Of a stretch of DNA of 5,902 nt, positions 1 to 4,481 are shown one piece after another. The notes below the pieces were generated by a model that searched no databases, was not told the origin of the DNA, and saw only the letters and a list, made by a program, of their open reading frames with translations. The stretch covers positions 1 to 5,902 of the forward strand of contig JAITDQ010000176.1 in NCBI GenBank assembly GCA_031282485.1, in the 5' to 3' direction. Position 1 is the stretch's first letter, and the number at the start of each line of letters is the position of its first letter. The position numbers were made by a program, and so were the translations under genes. This DNA comes from Tannerella sp. (GTDB taxonomy: Bacteria; Bacteroidota; Bacteroidia; Bacteroidales; Tannerellaceae).

Positions 1-270
1 CCGGGAACGAACGAAGAAATAAAGGAATTTTGCACGCTTAACTACGGCGTTACCTTCCCGATGATGCAGAAAATTTCCGTAAAAGGCGATGACATTGCGC
101 CCTTGTATAAATGGCTCACACTGAAAAGCGAAAACGGTAAGGAAGATGCCGAAGTGACATGGAATTTCCAGAAATTCCTGATTGACGAAAACGGCAACTG
201 GGTGAAATCCATTCCACCCAAAACCGTTCCGCTGTCGGAAGAGATCGTTTCCTGGATAGAAGGCCAATAA
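1..270 (+). CDS. Glutathione peroxidase family protein, C-terminal part (5' end outside window)
   Basis: The frame is open from the first base and stops with TAA at 268-270, giving 89 residues of the C-terminal half of a glutathione peroxidase/thiol peroxidase of the thioredoxin fold. Visible family marks are a Phe-Cys-Thr-Leu-Asn-Tyr-Gly-Val-Thr-Phe-Pro stretch (residues 10-20 of the fragment), a Lys-Ile-x-Val-x-Gly strand, Pro-Leu-Tyr-Lys-Trp-Leu, and the Trp-Asn-Phe-x-Lys-Phe-Leu-Ile-Asp segment. The last of these supplies the Trp-Asn part of the catalytic tetrad. The peroxidatic Cys and the Gln lie upstream, outside the window. The family reduces hydrogen peroxide and organic hydroperoxides; most bacterial members use thioredoxin rather than glutathione, but that cannot be decided here. 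The usual Arg-Phe-x-Pro after the core strand is replaced by Ser-Ile-Pro-Pro. An internal ATG at 61 is not the start, because homology extends before it. Confidence 0.9.
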   Translation, partial: PGTNEEIKEFCTLNYGVTFPMMQKISVKGDDIAPLYKWLTLKSENGKEDAEVTWNFQKFLIDENGNWVKSIPPKTVPLSEEIVSWIEGQ

Positions 271-329
271 GGTTTATTCTCCCGGCCGGAAATGCCGGTA
301 TCATATGGGGATATCTCAAAACAGTGTGA

Positions 330-551
330 TTTCAACTTGGTCAGGTAAACTTGATAAACACCGCGTGGCGTTGTTCCGTATTTTTTACAGAGCGACGCCG
401 CCATGCCGACGATTTCGCCCATACAGCCGCCGGTGCGCATGACCCGTGATGTCCCTTCCGCTTCGATCAGCAAGGTCTTACCCGTCCGCCGCCCATAACC
501 ACACAACGAAACGGTTATCATCAACATTAAAAATAAAATACTTCTTTTCAT
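330..551 (-). pseudogene. Remnant of a secreted FAD-dependent oxidoreductase (internal deletions)
   Basis: Read on the minus strand from ATG at 551, the product starts with a signal peptide: MKRS, a hydrophobic run ILFLMLMITVSLC, then Gly-Tyr-Gly. It continues directly into RTGKTLLIEAEG, which resembles the second strand of an FAD-binding Rossmann fold ('GKxVLLIE'). It then jumps to RVMRTGGCMGEIVGMAAS followed by LCKKYGTTPRGVY and Leu-Thr-Lys-Leu-Lys. That last block closely resembles the C-terminus of the FAD-dependent oxidoreductases common in Bacteroidetes, many annotated as xanthan-lyase-like. The dinucleotide-binding GxGxxG motif and the several-hundred-residue middle are missing, so the gene cannot encode a working enzyme. 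The frame happens to stay open to 42, but beyond about 330 it has no resemblance to the family and runs antisense through the peroxidase gene. The family match is from memory. A small secreted peptide is a less likely alternative. Confidence 0.6.
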
Positions 552-717
552 CCTATCCTATTTATTGTTATCATATCATTCAGCCTCCATTGTTGCGATA
601 TACTCTGAACAGGGTCATACAAGTATTATGCTTCGACTGCGTATGTTTATATTCGTAATGTTCGTTCAGGAAATCACTTTGCTTTTTGTCGGTCAGTAGT
701 GAAAAAGAGAGAATGTA

Positions 718-725
718 TATATTTG
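718..725 (+). promoter_or_regulatory. Bacteroidetes-type -7 element upstream of the remnant frames
   Basis: The sequence TATATTTG matches TAnnTTTG exactly and lies 15-22 nt before the ATG codons at 740 and 747. No good -33 TTTG sits at the usual 19-21 nt spacing; the nearest, at 685-688, is 29 nt away. Activity is therefore uncertain. If it is used, transcription would start near 732 and run into the remnant patch and possibly hpt. Confidence 0.4.
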
Positions 726-739
726 CACGGTGATAAAAA

Positions 740-902
740 ATGAACTATGAAAGAAAAATTAAATCTGTTGAACGATTATCTGTTCATGAAGTTCAACAGA
801 AGCGGTTTAATACGGAATTACCTGTTACGGGAAAATTTTCATTGTCCGACACGAAACTCAATCAGCTGTATCATGCCGTCCGACGCAGGTGAATTTTGTT
901 AA
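740..902 (+). pseudogene. Two overlapping mini-frames, possible fragments of larger genes
   Basis: Two short frames overlap out of phase. The frame 740-892 (50 codons) contains FNTELPVTGKFSLSD followed by TKLNQLYHAV, which resembles the segment in bacterial alpha-L-rhamnosidases just before the catalytic domain (typically 'TGxFxCSDxxLNxLyxnvvW'), and then stops. The frame 747-902 (51 codons) begins MKEKLNLLNDYLFMKF, similar to the N-terminus of PD-(D/E)XK nuclease-family 'transposase' (Rpn-like) proteins ('LNDYLFxKxxG'), and then loses resemblance. Both resemblances are short and come from memory. The likeliest reading is junk stitched together from degraded genes. A genuine small protein expressed from the -7 element at 718-725 cannot be excluded. 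Confidence 0.35.
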
Positions 903-925
903 TTACCAAAAATAAATTACTTTTG
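895..925 (+). promoter_or_regulatory. Promoter of the hpt-adk-obgE cluster
   Basis: TTTG at 895-898 is followed by 19 nt and then TACTTTTG at 918-925, an exact match to the Bacteroidetes sigma-ABfr pattern TTTG-N19-TAnnTTTG. Transcription would start around 931-935, leaving an A/T-rich leader of about 40 nt before the hpt ATG at 976. This placement argues against the upstream GTG at 925 as the hpt start, since that codon would overlap the -7 element. Confidence 0.8.
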
Positions 926-975
926 TGGTGATTTTTTCATATAAGTTTGTCTCAATTTTAATATACAGCTTGACT

Positions 976-1515
976 ATGAACGAACGTATAATACTGAAAG
1001 ATAAAACTTTCGAGGTGTACATTCCGGAAAATAAAATTGTTGAAGCCATTAAACAGATAGCCCGCGATATTGTGCGTGATATGGAGGGCAGGAATCCTTT
1101 GTTTGTTGGTATTCTGAATGGCGCTTATATGTTTGTCGCAGAACTGATGAGCAAACTGCCGCCTGCTTACGAGCTTACTTTCGCGGCATACTCGTCATAC
1201 CACGGCACAAAATCGGAAGGGATTGTGAAAGAATTGCTGCCTGTACATATTGATAATAAAGACCGCCCCATCATCCTGCTCGAGGATATCATCGACACGG
1301 GACTTACGATGCAGTACGTGATGAACCGTCTGCGCCGGGCAGGAGCCGTCGATGTGCGCCTCGCAACAATGTTTATCAAGCCCGATTCCCTGAAATGCGA
1401 TATCCGTCCGGACTATGTCGGCATGGAGATAGATAATGATTTTATTATAGGCTTCGGCCTCGACTACGACGGCTACGGCCGCTCGTTACGCAGCATTTAC
1501 AGGATTGTGGAATAA
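976..1515 (+). CDS. hpt: Hypoxanthine phosphoribosyltransferase
   Basis: This cytosolic purine-salvage enzyme joins hypoxanthine (and usually guanine) to PRPP to give IMP or GMP. The 179-residue length from ATG 976 is normal for bacterial Hpt. An in-frame GTG at 925 would add 17 hydrophobic residues but lies in the promoter. Family marks in order are Gly-Ile-Leu-Asn-Gly-Ala at 45-50 (PPi loop), the flexible Ser-Ser-Tyr-His-Gly-Thr loop at 73-78, the PRPP-binding LLEDIIDTGLTM at 101-112 with the acidic pair Glu103-Asp104, Lys135 in the purine-binding strand, and IIGFGLDYDGYGR at 157-169. It is first in a co-directional cluster; adk begins 29 nt after its stop, so the two are probably co-transcribed from the promoter at 895-925. 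Confidence 0.97.
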   Translation: MNERIILKDKTFEVYIPENKIVEAIKQIARDIVRDMEGRNPLFVGILNGAYMFVAELMSKLPPAYELTFAAYSSYHGTKSEGIVKELLPVHIDNKDRPIILLEDIIDTGLTMQYVMNRLRRAGAVDVRLATMFIKPDSLKCDIRPDYVGMEIDNDFIIGFGLDYDGYGRSLRSIYRIVE

Positions 1516-1544
1516 GAATTTAAATCATAATAAATTGAAACAAG

Positions 1545-2117
1545 ATGTTAAATATAGTGATTTTCGGTGCTCCCGGTTCAGGGAAAGGCACTCAAAGCGA
1601 TTTGATAAAGAAACGTCATAACCTGACGCACATCTCTACGGGCGATGTTTTGCGCGAAGAAATAAAAAACGGAACGGAACTCGGAAAAACGGCGAAAGGA
1701 TATATTGAAAAAGGGCAACTGTTGCCCGACAACCTGATTAGCGATGTGCTCGACAACATTCTCGACCGCCTGCCCAATGATACGAAAGGAGTTATCTTCG
1801 ACGGCTTTCCGCGCACGATACCCCAGGCGGAAGCGCTCGAAGGCATACTGCAAAAACGGGGCTGGGACGTATCCGTTCTGCTTGACCTTCAGGTTGAAGA
1901 CGAAGAATTGATAACACGCCTCATCGAACGCGGAAAAATTTCCGGTCGCACCGATGATAACGGGGAAACGATAAAATCGCGCCTCGAAGTTTATCATAAA
2001 CAGACGGCTCCGCTCGCCGAATATTATAAAAACAGAAATAAGCGCGTTGCCATAAAGGGAACCGGTACGATAGAAGATATTTTTAATCGTATAGACGAAG
2101 CTATCGGGAAATTGTGA
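1545..2117 (+). CDS. adk: Adenylate kinase
   Basis: The enzyme catalyses ATP + AMP = 2 ADP in the cytosol and is essential for nucleotide homeostasis. The 190-residue product carries the P-loop GAPGSGKGT at 8-16, the AMP-binding STGDVLRE at 31-38, DGFPRT at 86-91, and the LID region Arg-Gly-Lys-Ile-Ser-Gly-Arg-Thr-Asp-Asp-Asn at 129-139. The LID is the short form with no zinc-binding cysteines, as is usual for Bacteroidetes adenylate kinases of about 190 residues. The start at 1545 places the P-loop at the expected distance from the N-terminus and is preceded by an A-rich leader (AATTGAAACAAG) rather than a Shine-Dalgarno. It lies between hpt and obgE on the same strand, an order I believe is common in Bacteroidales. 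Confidence 0.98.
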   Translation: MLNIVIFGAPGSGKGTQSDLIKKRHNLTHISTGDVLREEIKNGTELGKTAKGYIEKGQLLPDNLISDVLDNILDRLPNDTKGVIFDGFPRTIPQAEALEGILQKRGWDVSVLLDLQVEDEELITRLIERGKISGRTDDNGETIKSRLEVYHKQTAPLAEYYKNRNKRVAIKGTGTIEDIFNRIDEAIGKL

Positions 2118-2193
2118 ACGGTGAACGGGGCAGCGGGCGGAAATAATTTACGCTCAAACAGATTAATGATTATAACAACTAAACTATTAAAAA

Positions 2194-3312
2194 ATGGCCG
2201 ATTCGAATTTTGTCGATTATGTTAAGATATACTGCTGTTCGGGGAAGGGTGGGAAAGGCTCCTCCCATTTCCGCAGGGCAAAATATATACCCAAAGGAGG
2301 GCCGGACGGAGGCGACGGCGGACGCGGCGGACATGTCTTTCTGCGGGCAAACCGCAACTTGTGGACGCTGCTCCACCTGAAATACGAACGGCACATCATC
2401 GCTACCCCCGGCGAAGGAGGCAGTAACAAAGGCAGTACGGGTAAAAGCGGCGAAGACCGCTATATTGACGTACCCTGCGGAACCGTCGTTTACGATGCCG
2501 ATACGGGAGATTTTATCTGCGACGTTACGGAAGACGGCCAGACGGTACGTCTCCTGAAAGGCGGAAAAGGCGGTTGGGGCAACATCCATTTCAAAACCTC
2601 CACAAACCAGGCCCCACGCTACGCCCAGCCGGGAGAACCCAGCGAAGAGCGAAACATAATCCTCCAGCTGAAACTGTTAGCCGACGTAGGACTGGTCGGT
2701 CTGCCGAACGCAGGCAAATCAACCCTGTTGTCGGTCATTACAACCGCCAAACCCAAAATAGCCAACTACCCCTTCACGACGCTGGAACCAAATCTCGGAA
2801 TTGTAAAATACCGCGATAACCGTTCTTTTATTATGGCCGATATCCCCGGCATAATCGAAGGAGCAAGCGAAGGCCGGGGGCTGGGACTGCGTTTCCTGCG
2901 ACATATCGAACGAAATTCCCTCCTCCTTTTTATGATACCGGCGGATTCCGGCGATATCAAAAAAGAATATGAAATATTAAACAGCGAACTGGAAAAATAC
3001 AATCCCGATCTCGCCGAAAAAAGCCGAGTCCTCGCCATTACAAAAAGCGACCTCACGGACGAAGAATTGAAGAACGCCCTTTCGCGGAACTTGCCGGAAA
3101 ACATCCCTCATGTGTTCATTTCATCCGTTGCCGGCCAGGGATTGGACGCACTGAAGGATATTCTCTGGACGGAATTAAACAGGGAAACATTCCAGGATAA
3201 AGAGAAAATTGTCCATAAAAACATGGGCATAAAACCGTTTGACAGTCAGGATGATAACATCGAAGGAAGAGCATCCGCCGGGAGCGAACCGGACATGGAA
3301 TACGAGTGGTAA
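2194..3312 (+). CDS. obgE: Obg/CgtA family GTPase ObgE
   Basis: Obg is an essential ribosome-associated GTPase involved in late 50S assembly and stress responses. The 372-residue protein has the glycine-rich Obg fold at about 5-160 ([26 protein letters not shown] and KGGKGGWGN are visible), then a G domain: G1 GLPNAGKST at 169-177, G2 within YPFTTLEPN at 192-200, G3 DIPG at 216-219, G4 TKSD at 283-286 and G5 SSVAGQGL at 310-317. G4 has Thr in place of the classical Asn of NKxD, which I believe is typical of Bacteroidetes Obg proteins. The C-terminal tail is short and acidic, ending in Met-Glu-Tyr-Glu-Trp. It follows adk after 76 nt with an A/T-rich leader; no terminator is visible in that gap, so co-transcription with hpt and adk is likely. 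Confidence 0.98.
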   Translation: MADSNFVDYVKIYCCSGKGGKGSSHFRRAKYIPKGGPDGGDGGRGGHVFLRANRNLWTLLHLKYERHIIATPGEGGSNKGSTGKSGEDRYIDVPCGTVVYDADTGDFICDVTEDGQTVRLLKGGKGGWGNIHFKTSTNQAPRYAQPGEPSEERNIILQLKLLADVGLVGLPNAGKSTLLSVITTAKPKIANYPFTTLEPNLGIVKYRDNRSFIMADIPGIIEGASEGRGLGLRFLRHIERNSLLLFMIPADSGDIKKEYEILNSELEKYNPDLAEKSRVLAITKSDLTDEELKNALSRNLPENIPHVFISSVAGQGLDALKDILWTELNRETFQDKEKIVHKNMGIKPFDSQDDNIEGRASAGSEPDMEYEW

Positions 3313-3324
3313 AACGCCGGGAGC

Positions 3325-3347
3325 AAAATATTTGGAATTATATTTTT
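3325..3347 (+). terminator. Possible weak terminator after obgE
   Basis: AAAATAT at 3325-3331 can pair with ATATTTT at 3340-3346, giving a seven-pair all-A/T stem with an 8-nt loop and ending in a short T run. It lies 13 nt after the obgE stop. A pure A/T stem is weak, and random A/T-rich sequence can produce this, so the call is tentative. Confidence 0.22.
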
Positions 3348-3359
3348 ACGGGAAAATGA

Positions 3360-3388
3360 TTGTATTTTATTAAAAGTTTGTATATTTG
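3360..3388 (+). promoter_or_regulatory. Promoter of the winged-helix gene
   Basis: TATATTTG at 3381-3388 matches the -7 consensus TAnnTTTG exactly. A TTG at 3360-3362 gives a -33 with 18 nt spacing, one or two nt shorter than usual. Transcription would start near 3395, about 20 nt before the ATG at 3415, so the small gene can be expressed apart from obgE. Confidence 0.65.
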
Positions 3389-3414
3389 TGCCGGGTTTTA
3401 AATAATAAATTATC

Positions 3415-3618
3415 ATGACAAATGAAACAATTGGAACGACAGCCGGTGTCGTATGGACAGCTTTGAGTACTTCCGGCAAAATGTCAGTTAAAGAACTGAA
3501 GAAGATTACAAAAGTCAAAGCAGATAAGGTGTTATTCTCCGCTTTAGGGTGGTTGGCAAAGGAAGGCAAACTTGTCTTCGACGAAAAAGATGATGATTTG
3601 TATGTGTGGTTGGCTTAA
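3415..3618 (+). CDS. Small winged-helix domain protein (DUF2582-like)
   Basis: The 67-residue product is a stand-alone winged helix: helix 1 with GTTAGVVWTALS (residues 7-18), a Gly-Lys-Met-Ser-Val turn into KELKKITKVK (helix 2), recognition-helix-like ADKVLFSALGWLAKEG (36-51), and a wing Lys-Leu-Val-Phe-Asp-Glu-Lys-Asp-Asp-Asp-Leu-Tyr-Val. The pattern 'GxxAGxVWxxL...ALGWLAxExK' matches the small conserved Bacteroidetes winged-helix family (PF10771, DUF2582), whose role is unknown to me. The fold suggests nucleic-acid binding, but the predicted domain is short and acidic at its end, so protein binding is possible too. It has its own promoter and a strong terminator, so it is probably a single-gene transcript. 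The length is normal for the family. Confidence 0.85.
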   Translation: MTNETIGTTAGVVWTALSTSGKMSVKELKKITKVKADKVLFSALGWLAKEGKLVFDEKDDDLYVWLA

Positions 3619-3640
3619 AGAGAGACAATAAAGAAAATTC

Positions 3641-3690
3641 AGGCTGCTCATTTTTATAATTGAACAGCCTTTTTTTTGCCTTTTTTTTGC
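3641..3690 (+). terminator. Strong intrinsic terminator after the winged-helix gene
   Basis: AGGCTG-C-TCA (3641-3650) pairs with TGA-A-CAGCCT (3661-3670) around a 10-nt A/T loop, giving nine base pairs with one C-A mismatch. It is followed by T runs at 3670-3677 and 3681-3688. It lies 22 nt after the stop at 3618 and closes the winged-helix transcript before the promoter of the next unit. Confidence 0.92.
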
Positions 3691-3728
3691 TCATTTCTGA
3701 AGAAATTAATAAAAAAGACACCAAAAAG

Positions 3729-3759
3729 TTGTTTATCACAATAACAAAATGTATTTTTG
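3729..3759 (+). promoter_or_regulatory. Promoter of the coiled-coil gene and zapA
   Basis: TTG at 3729-3731 is followed by 20 nt and then TATTTTTG at 3752-3759, an exact TAnnTTTG match. The expected transcription start is about 3766, only some 12 nt before the ATG at 3778. It lies just after the upstream terminator, marking the start of a new transcription unit. Confidence 0.75.
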
Positions 3760-3777
3760 TGCACAATTTGGAAGTAG

Positions 3778-4071
3778 ATGACTGAAGAAGAATATAAACT
3801 GTTTGCCGAATTTGAAGACAGGATGCGTGAATTAATCCGGTTATATGACGAAAAAAAACGTCATATTGAAGTTCTGGAGGCGTCTTTAAAAGAAAAAAAC
3901 GAAATAATACGGCAAAACAAACAGACGATTGAGGCATTACAAACCAAATACACAGACCTGCATACGGCACACATATTAGCCGGAAACGAAGGCGAATTTC
4001 AATATGCACGTAAGCGGGTAAACAAATTGGTGCGGGAAGTGGAAACATGCATTGCCCTGTTAAATGAATAA
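3778..4071 (+). CDS. Small coiled-coil protein encoded with ZapA (unnamed, possible division factor)
   Basis: I do not know an established name for this 97-residue protein. It is highly charged and mostly helical: residues 8-62 (from FAEFEDRMRELIRLYDEKKR to ALQTKY) show a spacing of Leu/Ile typical of a coiled coil. No signal peptide or membrane segment is present. The C-terminus ARKRVNKLVREVETCIALLNE-like block (77-97) is what I recall as the conserved part of a Bacteroidetes-wide family found next to zapA. Only 3 nt separate its TAA from the zapA ATG, so the two are almost certainly co-expressed. By analogy with ZapB in enterics and the ZapA partner ZauP in Caulobacter, I infer that it binds ZapA and acts at the FtsZ ring. 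That role is an inference from context and shape, not from homology. Confidence 0.85.
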   Translation: MTEEEYKLFAEFEDRMRELIRLYDEKKRHIEVLEASLKEKNEIIRQNKQTIEALQTKYTDLHTAHILAGNEGEFQYARKRVNKLVREVETCIALLNE

Positions 4072-4074
4072 ATT

Positions 4075-4380
4075 ATGTCGGACGAAGAAATGCTAATACA
4101 GCTGGAAGTATTCCCGGGCGAAAAAAAGTACCTCGTGTGGATAAAACCTGAAGATGAACAATTAGTACGGAAAGCAACAATGCTTTTGCGACAGAAGTTT
4201 AATGCATATAAACAAACTTTCTCCAAGGCGAAGTTGTCCGACAAAGATCTGTTAGCTATGTTAGCTATAGATATGGCAACAAGCCATTTGAGGCTGGAAG
4301 AGAAAAATGATGCGGTTCCTTTTACAAAAAATATAGCCAAACTCACGGATGAGTTAAAAGATTTATTGAAAGAGGAATAA
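4075..4380 (+). CDS. zapA: Cell division protein ZapA
   Basis: ZapA is a cytosolic protein that cross-links FtsZ filaments and stabilises the division ring. The 101-residue length is normal. The N-terminal half has the small ZapA fold (strands around LIQLEVFPGEKKYLVWI, then PEDEQLVRKATMLLRQKFNAY, residues 25-45), followed by Leu-Ser-Asp-Lys-Asp-Leu-Leu-Ala-Met-Leu-Ala-Ile-Asp-Met-Ala (54-68), which fits the conserved helix before the C-terminal coiled coil (69-101). Bacteroidetes ZapA proteins are divergent from the enteric one, so the call rests on this layout plus context. It starts 3 nt after the coiled-coil gene, with which it should form a translational pair, and precedes rny across a hairpin. 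Confidence 0.85.
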   Translation: MSDEEMLIQLEVFPGEKKYLVWIKPEDEQLVRKATMLLRQKFNAYKQTFSKAKLSDKDLLAMLAIDMATSHLRLEEKNDAVPFTKNIAKLTDELKDLLKEE

Positions 4381-4404
4381 TTATTTAACGGAATGAGAGT
4401 TTAC

Positions 4405-4450
4405 GCACTGATTCGGGGGACGCAAGTCTTCATGAACGGTGCTTTTATTT
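4405..4450 (+). terminator. Hairpin with T-rich tail between zapA and rny (terminator or leader structure)
   Basis: GCACTG (4405-4410) pairs with CGGTGC (4437-4442), TTC (4412-4414) with GAA (4434-4436), and GGGGAC (4416-4421) with GTCTTC (4426-4431). The hairpin is capped by the tetraloop GCAA. It has 15 pairs, including three G-T wobbles, one bulged A and a small internal loop. It is followed immediately by TTTTATTT. This suits an intrinsic terminator for the zapA transcript, but the T run is interrupted and no promoter for rny is visible downstream. Partial read-through or a structured 5' leader of rny is therefore equally possible. Confidence 0.6.
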
Positions 4451-4481
4451 ATAATAACAAAAAATTAAAATAACAGTAAAA

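Larger units (their letters stand above)
271..975. other. 705-bp region without an intact gene
   Basis: No complete conserved gene is visible on either strand. The region holds a minus-strand remnant resembling a secreted FAD-dependent oxidoreductase (about 330-551), a GC-rich inverted repeat at 282-298, about 190 bp in which I recognise nothing (552-739), a short plus-strand patch with two overlapping small frames behind a Bacteroidetes -7 element (718-902), and the hpt promoter and leader (895-975). The fragments look unrelated to one another and to the flanking housekeeping genes. I therefore infer a zone of gene loss and rearrangement. No transposase, tRNA or attachment site is evident. 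Confidence 0.6.

Noticed and set aside
282..298. CCGGC/GCCGG inverted repeat between the peroxidase gene and the remnant
   Set aside because: The stem is only five pairs and no T run follows on either strand, so I do not call it a terminator despite its position between convergent frames.
42..329. Continuation of the minus-strand oxidoreductase-remnant frame
   Set aside because: The frame stays open but loses all family resemblance after the Leu-Thr-Lys-Leu-Lys block near 330 and runs antisense through the well-supported peroxidase gene.
446..658. 70-codon plus-strand frame
   Set aside because: It is antisense to the oxidoreductase remnant, has no recognisable motif and is rich in Ser/Tyr/Cys in a way typical of shadow frames.
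925..975. GTG 925 as the hpt start
   Set aside because: It overlaps the -7 element TACTTTTG and adds a non-homologous hydrophobic extension; ATG 976 gives the normal Hpt length.
1578..1997. 139-codon minus-strand frame opposite adk
   Set aside because: It is fully antisense to a clear adenylate kinase and shows no recognisable domain.
2149..2160. Possible promoter between adk and obgE (TAATTTAC)
   Set aside because: It lacks the final G of TAnnTTTG and has no convincing -33 partner, so it is too weak to call.
4381..4481. 6S RNA or another large structured RNA between zapA and rny
   Set aside because: zapA is a 6S neighbour in enterics, but this gap is only 101 nt, too short for 6S RNA (about 180-200 nt), and it folds as one simple hairpin.
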